A stretch of DNA of 64,000 nt from Pollenia angustigena (Eukaryota > Arthropoda > Insecta > Diptera > Polleniidae), in the NCBI GenBank assembly GCA_930367215.1, contig OV884056.1:229329127-229393126 (forward strand), written 5' to 3'. The notes under the pieces are model-generated. The model saw nothing but the letters and a program-made list of their open reading frames with translations, was not told where the DNA came from and ran no database searches. A program made the translations under genes and the position numbers. Positions 1-11,503 of this stretch are shown here, piece after piece; positions within the stretch are counted from its first letter, which is position 1; each line of letters begins with the position of its first letter.

Positions 1-420
1 GGAGGTATGTAATGTCATAAAACGCTATTTTCGGGAGAAGTATTTGGGGGCTATGGTCAAGTATGGACCGATTCCAATAGAATTTGGAAAGATAATTTTG
101 AATGTAACAAAGTCTAAACCAAATTTATCTAAATACAAACATTTAAGATGCTAATGAGCACACAGCCTGTATTCCGGAAAGAAACTTGTATGGAGGATAT
201 GTGAAAATATGGGCCAATTTGCCACAAATGGGCTTGGTCCTTGGGCCAAGTATAACCTATGTACCAGATTTCATCAAAATATCTCCGAAATTGCGACCTA
301 TACTTTGCGCAAAAGGACTACATGGGCAGCCTACCAGACGGAAGGACATCGTTAGATCGACTCAGATGGGTCTAGGACCAATATTTTATGTTATAAAAAA
401 CATCAGCACAAAAGTATAAA
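1..420 (+). repeat. Dispersed TIR repeat family A, 3' part
   Basis: This is a truncated copy of a repeat seen at least five times in the window (also 6840-7017, 18527-18936, 41385-41815 and 53785-54360). Shared marks are the phrase around 'gaccgattccaata', a 'ttgcgaccta/gcgcaaa' block, and a 'cgttagatcgactcagaa' block near the 3' end followed by 'cagcacaa'. The two copies with both ends show that the family has imperfect inverted ends. The copy begins before the window. No coding potential is recognised. Confidence 0.6.
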
Positions 421-2640
421 GTATAAAAATGAAAAGCAATTTGTTAACACACCTGGCCGACACACGATGAGTAAATACCCAACAGTCCGTACTGAGTTCC
501 AAATATGGCTATTCCTTGTATTGAAAGCAATTTATTTTGGCGTAAATTAAAAGCGATAAACTCTATTTGGAGAAAATAAAAGCGAATTACTATTTTTTTA
601 ATTTATTTGAAGAAATATAGAAATTTGTGCTATTTTAGAATTATGTAAGCCAACACCGTTTTGGTTGTCCTGGATGCAAATTCGCCTGACATATCCAGCA
701 TTTTTATTAGGTATTGCGATCAGACTGTGGACAACTTAACTTGTGCATAGTCTTCAGTTTGAATATATAATCTTCAAAGTTTTGCACAGGCACGACATTT
801 ACCATAAGTAAGTCACAAAGTGCCTTTATTACCGTTACATGAAGTGACATATTCTTTAGTGTATTGAAATCTAGAAATATTCTTCTATAGTCGATTGAAT
901 TCTCATACGGACAATAATTTTATTGTCTTCCAAATAAAACCACAAATTTTTTGTCCACCTTTTATAATTAAACTATTTCAGAAGTGAATTGAGATAATTT
1001 TTTTTAATTCAATCACATTCTACTTGAATATCAAGTTAAAACCGAACAAGCGGATATATTATCAGGAATTAAACCTACTCAACACACACACAAATTTAGA
1101 GGGTTCAGGGCTGAAACGAACCAAGTCATAAAATATAATACATTTACGTATTTCAAAACTGGTGCGAAATAGCTTAGGGAATTAAATAAAAAAAAAAAAG
1201 CTTATCTCTATTAAGTTATCAATAAAAAATTGTTTCGTTTCAAATGTAATGTTAATAAACCGAAGTAAAAGTCAAAATGAATGGCGGTTCACTTATTCAA
1301 ATTGGAACAGTTTTCGAATTTTCTTTTTTTCTTGGTTCGCCTCAGCTCTAAGCACTCCATTGCAAGCTCAAAAACATGCTTCAGATCAGGTTATTTTTGC
1401 TACAAATCTATGGATTCAAAAACAGTACCGTGTAAATTCTTTTTTTTAACTGTAATTTTTAGTGACTAAAACAGGAATTCCAATGAAATAAATAAAATCT
1501 AATCCATAAAAATAGGAACAACAAATTAAATAGGGATAACCAAGGAAAAGTCGTTCTTTATTTCAATTTCAAATACAAGCTTTAACTCTGGTTAAATGCA
1601 ACAACAAAATGTACAGAGTTTTCGCAATATTTCATATTTTGCATTTTCTCTTTTGTCAGACCATTTTAACCAAACGCTGAATCCCGCTATTGTTATTGCT
1701 TACCTTGTACGTTTATTAAAAAACAAGAAATTTATTCATTGATTTTATAGCCAAAATTTGGTTTTAACCAATGTTTTAAGGCTGCAATAATTGTGGTTTT
1801 ATTGTGCTCCTCCAACGAGCACTGCTTACACAATCTCAATTTAAATTTCAAAAAAATTGAAATAATGGTAGGTGGCTTCGGTATGTAAGTGTGTACGTAC
1901 AGTCAAGGTCTTAAATTCAAACGAAATGGCTACATGAATAATGGTAAGCTCCCCATGTGGTGACCACATTCAAAAAATATACTCACAATGGTGGGAACAG
2001 GAGGAGGATACACACAACCGTGTTTGTTAATAAATATGCAGAAATAAGTGTACTGCATGTATGTATATGCACATGTTCATTTACGTATTCGTACGTTGCT
2101 ACAACTTTGTTGCTACACTTTTTGTTTAAGTTGGCTATTCCCCACCTGCTGGCTTTGTTTTAGTTGTTTAGGTTGTTAAGGGGGTTTTAACTATTATAAA
2201 CATACCTTTCAGTAAGAGGTAATTCACTGGAGAGTTTGTTTTTGAAATATCATTGTTGAAATCATAAAACAAGCAAACATTATTTTGAATTTTATAGAGA
2301 AAATATGGAAGCGATATAAGATAACACATTCTGTTTACATAATAAAATAGTGCCAGTTTATAGTAATGAAAAACAGTAACCCTTTGCTCGAATTTGACAC
2401 TTTTTTTAACAATGGGGTAATGACATCTACATCTATATAAGATTTCTTCGTCTTAAAGCGATTTTAGGGAGGGGTTTATATGGGTTATATGATCAATTCC
2501 GGATCTATCAGTACTAAATTTTGCCATGACAAAAATGCAAAATTTAACCCTAATACAGGGTGCTTGGTGGCAAATTTTTATTTTTAATATTATTTATATT
2601 TTTAACAATTATTTCAAAAAGTAATAAACGGTGCGGAGGG
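421..2640. other. A+T-rich intergenic DNA, no gene recognised
   Basis: I see only short chance frames and poly-A/T runs, with no recognisable protein, RNA gene or transposon ends. The frames at 1249-1469 and 1957-2163 are low-complexity and look like translated A+T-rich noise. Confidence 0.5.
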
Positions 2641-2778
2641 AGGCTGGAGTAGAGCTGGCAAATAATCGATATTTGTCAACAAACTATCGAAAATATCGAA
2701 TGTTGCGACTATCTATAGTTTGTCAGCTCTAGGCTGACGCCGTTGGGGTTATCGATTGTGTGGATTTGTCAGTCACGA

Positions 2779-3580
2779 TGTCGCAGTGGGCGAGTGAGCA
2801 TCGCGCATTCGCTGTGGAGACATTTTTTAAGAGTAAAAATCTTCAGAAATTTCTCGACGACAATTTTGTTCAAAGTTCGGTATTCGGCAAATACGTGATG
2901 GACAGAGTGTTACTTTAATTCGTTCGTGGGTGCAAAGATTCCGGGCAACTACTTCGGCTATGCGTGTTTCACGTCCAGGGCCCAGTCGATCTTCAAGGAC
3001 TTCTGAAAACATTGAACTTGTTGAAAGCAGTTTACGTGAAAATCCGCGACTTTCAATACGGAAAAGAGCAGCCTCACTGGGCGCGATTATTCACGAAATT
3101 TAAAAAAAAAGGATCTTAAGACTCATCCTTTTAAAATTCAAATCGTTCAAGAACTGAAAGAAAGTGACTTTGATTTACGCAAAAATTTTTGTAAAACGAT
3201 GTTTGAGCGTTTTCGCACTGTAAATCCCATTTTTTGGACCGACGAGGCTCAATTTCACTTAAACGGCCATGTTAACAAGCAAAACTGTTCTTATTGGTTT
3301 CCAAAAACCCGCAACCCTCGATTGAAAGATCTTATCCACGCATGAGATAATTGGACAATTTTTTTTTCGAAAATTCTCGAGGCCTGGCGACGAATGTCAA
3401 TTAATTTTGCCAAACCTGCGAGCTCATCCATCGTACTCTTAACACACGTGGTTTCAACAGGATAGAGGGTGTGTGCAGTTGACACATCCAGAGCTTCGAT
3501 GAATTTTCTTCGAGAAAATGTCCCCCAAAAACTGATCAGTAGCTTTGGGGATAGCCCATGGCTACCACATGCAAAGAAAA
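2779..3580 (+). pseudogene. mariner/Tc1-superfamily transposase pseudogene (copy 1)
   Basis: This is a decayed cut-and-paste DNA transposase. It starts MSQWASEHRAFAVETFFK, the N-terminal helix-turn-helix opening of a large insect mariner-like family. A frameshift follows. A second frame carries TSENIELVESSLRENP, and a third carries HPFKIQIVQELKESDFDLR and then WTDEAQFHLNGHVNKQN, which contains the catalytic D of the second strand of the fold. Around 3340-3440 the frame is scrambled. The block at 3445-3580 resumes with a degenerate FQQD motif and ASMNFLREN. At least three frameshifts and an in-frame stop make it non-functional. The downstream end meets the TTAA-flanked element at 3718. The family call rests on motif recall; confidence is high for the superfamily and low for any named subfamily. 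Confidence 0.82.
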
Positions 3581-3721
3581 AACATGGTTGTGGTAAACAT
3601 ATTCTAAGAGCAACATATTCTGATAAGATTCATTATTGTAGTCACCATATTAAGGTTATTATTGAATCATATTATAGCTAAATATATTCGTAATATTACA
3701 TCATATTTATTTTTCCCTTAA

Positions 3722-5851
3722 CCCATTAAGGACGGATGGGTATTTAAATACCCAAAAACAGAGCCTTCGTAGAAAAATTCTGGCTAATTTCAGGTAAGAG
3801 GTATCGGAAATTGGTTTTTACAGATAGATAAAGAAGGGATAAGACTACTTAAACAAATTTTTGAAAATAAATGTTGCCCCTTTAAATTGGGTAAGTTAGC
3901 GGCTTACAAGTTATCAATTTTTAATATTTGGAAAAAGTGAACGACAACGGCTCTGGAAAATTGGGAGAGTGGAAAATCGGAAAACCCTCTTGGTGACTTA
4001 AAGCCTTAGGTGTGCTCTGCTTTAGAAAAAAATATTAGCTAAATTGGTCCAATACCGTTGACCACAGGTTTGATTCAATGACATGGGTATTTAAATACCC
4101 TCTTCGCTGTCAGATGGTTCAAAACACATAGCTTTTTTTAATTTTGGGCATGTAAAAATGCGATGTTTTATGTAAAATGAACTATTTATTAGTAAAAAAT
4201 AAAGAAATAAATATCACAACTGTGGTCGATTATTAAGATAATTTTATATTTTTAATGTTTTTTGGGACACCAGCATGAAAATGTGCAAAACAAGCCTTTG
4301 GGTGTAACTAAAATTTGCATTTTGTACAACCAAACTCAGTTTTGCTTCACATTGTCCGAAACGGCCAAGCTGAATAATATGGCTTATCATATGGTCAAAG
4401 CTCTCCATGCGCTTTGCCATTTCTTGTGCATTTGTGACAACTTTTTCTCTTACACCAATGCTTCAACAACGCTCACATGAAATAAAATTGACTCATGATT
4501 GGAGATCCTTCAGGTTTTCTTAGCATGCAGTGTAAATTCCTGGCATACACCATAGCAGCATCCAAAACATTAGTAAGAAGGCCTCGGCTCTTTCGTATAA
4601 AATATAAAACATTCCACATTCCCTTCTATGACAACAGAGAAGAGAGGAGTAACATTTTTTGTTATGTTTTTTCGCACAAGCAAAAGCAAAAGAATTTTTT
4701 TTTTTTGCTCCCGTTACCATTCTTATGTAACTGCAAAAGAAGCGAGAGCAATGACAACGTGTGTAAAAAGATATGAGAGTGGAATAAAGCGAGAAAACCT
4801 TGTAAAGGGCCAATGTTGAATGTGAACCTCACCTTATTATGGATTATTATTAATATGGGCGTTCAAATCAAAATGCACTTCGTGATTCAGTGATGAGGCA
4901 CATCAGTGGATTCGGCAATAAGCAAAGTCGCCGCATTTGGGCGAATGATAATCCAAGAGTGATTGTCGAAAAACCAATGCGCTCACAAGAGAGACTGTTT
5001 GGTGTGGCTTATGGGCTGGCGGCATCATCGGGCCGTATTTTTTCCAAAATGAGGCCGGTCCGGCAGTTACGATGATACGAACTTTTTATGGCCCGAATTG
5101 GAAGATATGGATGTGGACGATATGTGCTTTCAACAGGACGGTGCCACAAAGCTAACGAAACAATCGCTCTTTTGCGCAACGAATTCAATGGCCGTGTTAT
5201 CTCACGTGGTGGCGATGTCAATTGGCCGCCAAGATCATTTGATTTGACACCGTTGGTCTTCTTTCTTTTGGGGTTATTTGACAGAAAAGGTGTACGTCGA
5301 TAAGCAAGCAACAATTCAAGAGCTATAGGATGAGATAATTCGGCCCATTAATGGCTTAGAACCTCAATTATGCCTCAGCCATTTGCCCGATATTTTGTTC
5401 CATACATGATTGAACCATACCAATATTTTCATAATAAATATAAATGACAATAACTTCCTAAATAATTGGTGTTTTATTCAAAACAATCATCGGTCCTTAA
5501 AATTTAACCATCCTTTTCATCCAAAAGAAGGAATACAAGGGCCCTCTAGAAGGCATCCGTACTTCTTCCTTTTCCCGCTGGGACAGATTCAACGTACATA
5601 GTGAAATAAGCACACAACACACACATCAAAGCATGCAATAAATGAATTTATTAATTTTTGGTTTTCAAAAAATCTTGTGTTTTAGAACTCTTTAAGAGCG
5701 AAGTGGGTAGAAAAATACCCATTATCTAGGGGCCAAGGTTTGACAGGTAAAAATAAAAAAAAACGCAATGTCAATATAAATGCCCATAATATCAAATGTG
5801 TGAAATTTCATCAAAATCGTACCACGAAATCGGGGTTCAGTCTTTAATGGG
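3722..5851. mobile_element. piggyBac-type element, TTAA-flanked, non-autonomous
   Basis: TTAA lies at 3718-3721 and again at 5852-5855. The element begins CCCATTAAGGACG and its other end, reverse-complemented, reads CCCATTAAAGACT, giving an inverted terminal repeat of about 13 bp. TTAA target duplication and C-rich ends are hallmarks of piggyBac. Internal repeats near both ends read 'gggtatttaaataccc' (3739, 4085) and 'gggtagaaaaataccc' (5705). No piggyBac transposase is visible inside; the only coding remnant is a mariner-type 3' half at 4868-5405. The element sits between mariner copy 1 and a 41-bp minisatellite. Confidence 0.8.
4868..5405 (+). pseudogene. mariner/Tc1-superfamily transposase pseudogene, C-terminal half (copy 2)
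   Basis: This is the C-terminal half of the same broad transposase family as copy 1. The frame from 4890 reads HISGFGNKQSRRIWANDNP then VIVEKPM. After frameshifts near 5000 and 5075, further blocks encode EDMDVDD with a degenerate QQDGAT motif, then NETIALLRNEFNGRVISR and GDVNWPPRSFDLTPL. The last block holds the final catalytic acidic residue. The N-terminal DNA-binding half is absent. It overlaps copy 1 at the HxxGxxNKQ motif, so it is a separate copy. It lies wholly inside the TTAA-flanked element, either as a captured sequence or as an older insertion later reduced. Confidence 0.82.
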
Positions 5852-6072
5852 TTAATCATATTATTATTCTGTTAATCATAATATGTTAAGAAGGAATCAT
5901 ATTACTGTCATGCTTATCATAATTAGTTAAGAAGCAATCATATTATTATCATGTTACTCATAATAAGCTTAGAAATAAATCATATTATTGTCATGTTAAT
6001 CATAATAAGCTAAGAAGAAATCATATTATCATCATGTTAATCATAATACATTTAGAAGCAATCATATTATGA
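5852..6072 (+). repeat. 41-bp minisatellite, about five units
   Basis: Units of roughly 41 bp follow the pattern 'aatcatattattgtcatg' + 'ttaatcataataagctaaga'. They recur near 5890, 5931, 5971, 6013 and 6054 with a few substitutions each. The array begins directly at the right TTAA of the piggyBac-type element, and the unit itself contains TTAA, so the element probably inserted into this array. Confidence 0.75.
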
Positions 6073-6839
6073 TACAGGTTCTTTATTAACTATCATAACA
6101 ACACAAAATAAATTAAAATTTTTATGTATCGATTTTTTATTTTGTGACTTTTTACAATTATTCTTGATATAAATAAAATAGCGGAATTCAATATTTGGCT
6201 TGCAAAAGAGTAAATGCAAAATATCATTACGCTTTGATAAAATAAAACGAAATTTCTGCGTGTTATGTTGTTGAATTTGACTCCGATGTTTTAAAAATAA
6301 AACGAAATCCTTGTGTGTTTTAGTGTTGGATTTTACTACGATATTTTGCACTACATCACTACTACTGAACTCCGCTAAAATTTAAATTATTTTAATTTCT
6401 TTAAATTTATTATTTGTTATGGTAATTTATCTTGTTAAACCGCTCACATATAAAACAAACGACACAACTGATTCAAAATTATTTTACAAATGGCGCTAGC
6501 ATAATATTATTAGAGTAAAACTAGTTTTATTGCATCTTAAACATAATATGATAAATGTATAGAAAGTTATCATGTTATGGCTATTATATATCATGATATG
6601 GTTGTGGGTAATATAATATGTTTTGAAAGTTATCATAATTTAGTTGTTCAAAAATAATTATTTTTCGGGCAACAATACTCAAATTTATAATTGCGATAAA
6701 CATAAATTATATTGTTGATATTAAATAAAAGTAACAATTTTTTGTGTACGACAACAATATATTGTTACAATAAGCATAGTGTTGTTGCCGTAACCATGCC
6801 AAACAATATTTTTTCTCTGCGTGCAGACACCCTGTTCAA
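6073..6839. other. A+T-rich DNA with degenerate repeats
   Basis: No gene is recognised. Around 6535-6640, motifs such as 'cataatatgataaatg' and 'gttatcatgttatgg' resemble the neighbouring minisatellite vocabulary and the flank at 3600-3715, suggesting one older repeat cut by the piggyBac-type insertion. Confidence 0.4.
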
Positions 6840-7017
6840 ACATAATAAGAAAGCTAATGGATACAAAGGCCATAGTACCATATTTTATCAAACAATCTTC
6901 AAAATTTCGACGTTTCCTTTGCGCAAAATTTTACATAGGCAGATACCCAGTCAGCCAGCTGGCCGGACGGACATTGTTGGGTCGACTCAGAAAGTGAATC
7001 TGAGTCGTTATTTATAA
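6840..7017 (+). repeat. Dispersed repeat family A, 3' fragment
   Basis: It shares with the other copies the gcgcaaa block, 'cagccagctggccggacgga', and the 'gtcgactcagaaagtga' to 'ctgagtcg' end. Only the 3' third is present. Confidence 0.55.
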
Positions 7018-7077
7018 TAAAATTCTTGATATAATATTTTAGATTTAAGCAATATTTAACCATTATTAACAACTTGC

Positions 7078-7435
7078 CGTACCCGCGGCTTTGCCCACTC
7101 GGAGTAAATTTTTAAATAACTACAGATCCGAGAGGCAGAAATTATTTTTCTGTCTCATATTAGTCCAAGTTTTGAAAAAAATATAAGGGGGTGTGTTTTA
7201 TTGTACGTAAAACGATCTATATATGTTTTAAATTTCATCAAAATCGTTAAGATAGTTTCGGGTAGGCAGACATTGCCAATTGGTTGGATATTTTCAACAA
7301 ATAAAAAGCTAATATTTCCAATTTTATCAAAATCAGCTCAGCCATTTAGCCGATAAACAGAACTTTCACATTAGGTCAGGGGAAGTTCGAGCGGACAGAT
7401 AGGATGGATTCGGAATGGGGGGTGAACAGCGTAAC
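7078..7435 (+). repeat. Dispersed repeat opening 'ccgtacccgcggctttgccc'
   Basis: An island less A+T-rich than its surroundings opens with 'acccgcggctttgccc' and ends with 'gagcggacagataggatgga'. I recognise such openings from interspersed repeats in insect genomes, possibly tails of RTE-type LINEs or SINEs. There is no coding capacity. Confidence 0.4.
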
Positions 7436-9253
7436 CACACTAAAGTGGCTTTTTTTTCTTTTGAGTATGGAAACTATTGCTTTAATAGATCTCTTCTAAA
7501 ACGGTAGTTACTTTTTTTTTACCTAAGCACCTAAGTGGAACTTTATATAACCTATGCCCGCTATGCATCTGATGCGCAATGCGATCGTAAAGCATCAATG
7601 CAAATGTCAGCTGTTCGAAAATGCATAACAAAATCAGATGAAGTGCAATCAAATTCAAAACAAAACCAAACTGCGCAGCAAACAAGCTGATGCCGAGATG
7701 ATTTTAATGAGCTTCACAAACTAATCACAGATGCGCTTCAGATGCAGCGTTGTAATATTGGGCGAACAAGCCCAATTTTGCTTTGGACAATAATCTTAAT
7801 CTTATTTGCTTAATTTTACCTGGAAAACCAAACAGTTTTCTATTTATTTTATTGTCTGCCAATAAGACTTTTTTTAGTTTTTCCTTTTGCCAAGAACATA
7901 ACATGATTTTTAGTAAATATAAAATTTTTTTACTTAATATACAATATAAATCCCATAAGATTATCTTCTTCTAGATGCAATTGATTTAATGCCGGAAATT
8001 AAATATTGTACAAAACTACTTGTACTGGTATTTTTGTTAGGAGTATTTCAAATTTACATACAACAAACCCTAAAAATTTATACACGAGAACAAAATAAAA
8101 AAAAAACATAACGGTTAAAAAAAACTGCATTTATTTAAAAGGATTTACAATTTCTCTATCCCCTCAAATGTGGCAGAGCAAAAAAAAAAAAAAGCTTCTC
8201 AAATTTAAAGACGAAATCCAACATTGTAACACAAACAATATTTTTACTTCAGTGAGGAACAAAATGCAAAAAAGCGAAAAAAAACCGCTAAATGCAGCGT
8301 GTATGATTGGATAAAAGTTTATTTTATATTTCAGAGCTCAAGCAAATCTTATTTTAAAAGAAAGCAACCGAAAAAATTCGAAATAAAATAAACGGCGAAA
8401 ATTGTGCCATTGCACAGTGGATTGAGTTATGCTAAAATTGAGGATTAATTCAAGAACTGAACTTAATTCTTCACAGCCATATTTGGTATCGGTAAAAGTC
8501 GAATAATTTTTAAAAATTTTGCGTGACGCGCTTAAAATTGAAAAATTATATATTTCGAGTGCCAGTATTTACAGCAAATTTCACCAAGTTAACAATGTGT
8601 TTTGACAGCTATAATATTATTATAATATATAATAGCATTCATTGCTATACTCCTGAAATTTATACAAAAACAATATAGAAAACGGTGTACATACATGTTT
8701 GCGAAGCTATACACGTTACAATGGAAGTATAAATTCAAAATTAGATAATACAGACATTTTTTACATCTCGCACTGGTTCCTCTTAAGAGAATCAACTCAA
8801 AATTAAAAAATTTTCAGTAGTGGCAAAAAACTGTTTTTTTTATATTTAGTCTAATACTACAAAGGGGTAAACAGTTTTATTATTACTTTTTTTTTTTTGG
8901 CAAAATACTAGAGAAATTTATATATAATAAATTTCGAAATGGTACGTTCAGTACATGGAATCTCTTGAGTCTACGTGCTTCATTGGTATCATATAGCAAA
9001 GTTATTGCCAATACGTTACTATGATTACCTAACCTTTCCAAGACATTTTTCACAAATTCCTAAATTCGTCCTTAACCATTGGAATTTATAAGTCGTCATG
9101 AATAGCTTTGTTTAATATAAACAATGTAGGTTTAACAATGTGTCTCAATGTTTTAGATTAAAACCTTCGAAGCATTTCAACATTTGAGTTAATGGCAGTT
9201 CCCTACAATTGTACACCGTAAGCCCAAACTGGTTTTAAAATTGTTGTATATAC
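7436..9253. other. A+T-rich DNA, no gene recognised
   Basis: Contains poly-A/T tracts and short noise frames only. Near 8411 'gcacagtggattg' could be one end of a large element (see findings). Confidence 0.45.
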
Positions 9254-10108
9254 ACACACTGGAAGAAAAATGCTTCATATATTTAATAAATCATTTTCAT
9301 AAAAAAAATTTCCTTGGGTAAATGAAAATTTTCATTGTCTAAATGGAATTTCATAGTCATTATGAAGTATTTTCGTAAAAATCACTTCATTGGATTTTGT
9401 AATTACGTTAAAAATTTTCATTGGATATATGAAAACTAAAGTTTGTCCAAGTTAAACCAAAAATTTTAATTGGGAACATAAAAAACAATATAGAAACATA
9501 ACTATATACCTAAATTAATACAAAGTAATAGTTTCCTTAAAAAAATGTTTAATTTTTAATCAAAAAATGTAAGATTTAATTATTTCATACATCTAATGTA
9601 ATAGCCATTAAATTTATGAAATCAAACATTTTTTTATAAAAGCAGCATATTTCAATATGACAATGAAAAATTTCATTATAGTAATGAAACAAAAACTTTC
9701 AATCGACGTTGTTATTGTTGTTATAGACAATTTAATCTCATATTTACGTTCTTAATTGACTAAAAAACATAGTTTCTTTATCCAAAAACTACACTGCCCC
9801 GGTAGGCTTGGTGGTACTGAGCTAGTCTATCAGTACCGAGGTTGCGCGATCGATTCCCGCCAGAGACCGAAAAAAATAAAAAATAAAATAAAAAATAAAA
9901 AATTTAAAAAAAAAATTTTTTACTTTATTGAAAGTATTCATCTAATGAGTAATATTCATAGATCTAATGTAATGTTTGCTTAAATACATTTTAATGAAAC
10001 AGGTTTCATTGATCCAACGAAGCGCTGCATAGGTTTCTTTTTAATGCAATTTTTCATGAGATTTATGTCAAAATTCATTGGTATTGCGAAGAAAATTCTT
10101 TCAGTGTA
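9254..10108. mobile_element. TIR element (MITE-like), interrupted by a SINE
   Basis: The left end reads acactggaagaaaaatg and the right end, reverse-complemented, reads acactgaaagaattttc, with TA next to both ends. The interior is A+T-rich and repeats 'aaattttcattggat'-like phrases; I see no protein. A tRNA-derived SINE lies inside at about 9795-9912. Confidence 0.55.
9795..9912 (+). mobile_element. tRNA-derived SINE
   Basis: The head reads gccccggtaggcttggtgg, with an A-box-like region around 'ggcttggtggtactgag'. A B-box-like 'gcgatcgattcccgcc' lies near 9846-9861, followed by an A-rich 'aaaataaaaaataaa' tail. A second copy lies at 40163-40296 on the minus strand, which shows it is a dispersed family rather than a single tRNA gene. 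It would be transcribed by RNA polymerase III and mobilised by LINE machinery. Confidence 0.72.
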
Positions 10109-11352
10109 CAATTAATTTACTTTTAAGACTAAGTTTCAATCTTGGATCCATCAAACAAAAAAGACGTTTAGTATAGACGTTTAAATTAAAGTGTTGTCTT
10201 AAAGTATTAGTATGATGTTTCCATGTAAGTCTGCGATCAATTTGAAGTCCCAACTATTTGAGTCATTTTGTAAACATTTGTACAATTTCAATGACGTTAA
10301 GTAAACGTTACATGTGAAGATTTTTCTGTATTATATATTGCGGACTTTGTGCGCTTTTCTTATAATTTTAATTATTGTGAAAGAGCTCCAGTTAAAATCC
10401 GCGGTATACATACAAACTTAATTTTTTACCTTTGATTCTAAAGCGTGACTGGTGCAAATTTTTTCGTTTTGAATTTGATTCGACCTAATGTAACATGTAA
10501 GTGAAAAGTTTAAGGCGTGTCATAAAATTTGGTATATTTAAAGTCAAACGTACAAAGTTTAAGATAGGCTTTTTTGCCACCTGTAAAAAAATTGGCATAA
10601 GAGGGGAGGATCCGTGATGGCATAAGTGGCGCCCAGAACTTGATTTGATTAAAAAGTTACAAAATACAAAAATGAAGCAATATGCAAGCCACGAATAACG
10701 ATATGAAACATGTTATGACGAATGGCGAAGCAGTGTACCAAAAACTTAAATGGCGGTGTCCAGAGGCGTGGGCAAAAGCTAAAAAAATATTTCAAGAATT
10801 GTTTTCATCATATTTTTAATCAGACGAAGTGACTGGCTTAACTTATGGCGTTTTCTTTTCTGAGTAAAATTCTGCATTTATTCTGCCTTTTACATTTTTT
10901 ATGTTCTTTTCTGTAAAACATGTGTTATGTTAAAAGTGTAAAGCGCTCTTTTCTGATGATGTTCCCTTTAAAATTAAAAAAAAATGCTACATGTTCAACA
11001 CTCATTTTAAATAAAGGGACATGAGTGCAGCACTAGATCAAGGCGAATTAAGAACAAGGTGGTGGCAAGTTGCGAATCGTAAACACTTTCAGTGTAATAC
11101 AAAAACCATCTGTTGTTTCTGTTGACTTTGGATTGTTGTAGTCTTGCCACCACCTGTAATTGAATTTACCGTGCGCTACTTGTACTTTATTGTTTAATGC
11201 CGAAATTTGTGTTTTTTTGTAAACGAAAAATATGAAACACTTCTTAAAAATTACGGGAGCATTTAAAAATGTTGCCAAATCAAATGTAACACTTATGCAA
11301 CACTTTTTTTTAGAAAATAAAAACGCCATTAATTTTTCGAACCACTCGAAAG
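10109..11352. other. Unassigned A+T-rich DNA with a small hairpin
   Basis: No gene is recognised. 'ggtggtggcaag' near 11058 and 'cttgccaccacc' near 11142 form an inverted repeat about 100 bp across. 'tggcgcccagaac' near 10626 resembles a primer-binding site of an LTR retrotransposon, but no LTRs were found. Confidence 0.4.
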
Positions 11353-11503
11353 CATATATCGTTCATTTGATGCAAACACGTCATAACTAAAGAAGGATTT
11401 AATCCTCAATATAGAGCAAAACATAGTGAACAATTCTGCATCACTAACACCAAAATTAAATTTTTTGAGTTATGACTACATTCAAGCAAATGAGCGATAT
11501 ATG
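11353..11503. repeat. Foldback (hairpin MITE), 151 bp
   Basis: The two arms of about 36 nt start 'catatatcgttcatttg' on the plus strand and 'catatatcgctcatttg' on the minus strand. Both run on to a shared 'cataact' with a few mismatches. No protein is present. Confidence 0.65.

Noticed and set aside
4262..4480. Frame on either strand resembling a piggyBac C-terminal piece (minus: AQEMAKRMESFDHMI)
   Set aside because: No cysteine pattern and no neighbouring transposase blocks in order; similarity is too weak.
5850..6072. CRISPR-like array
   Set aside because: The 41-bp units are contiguous and drift throughout, without unique spacers, so it is a minisatellite; the DNA is clearly eukaryotic.
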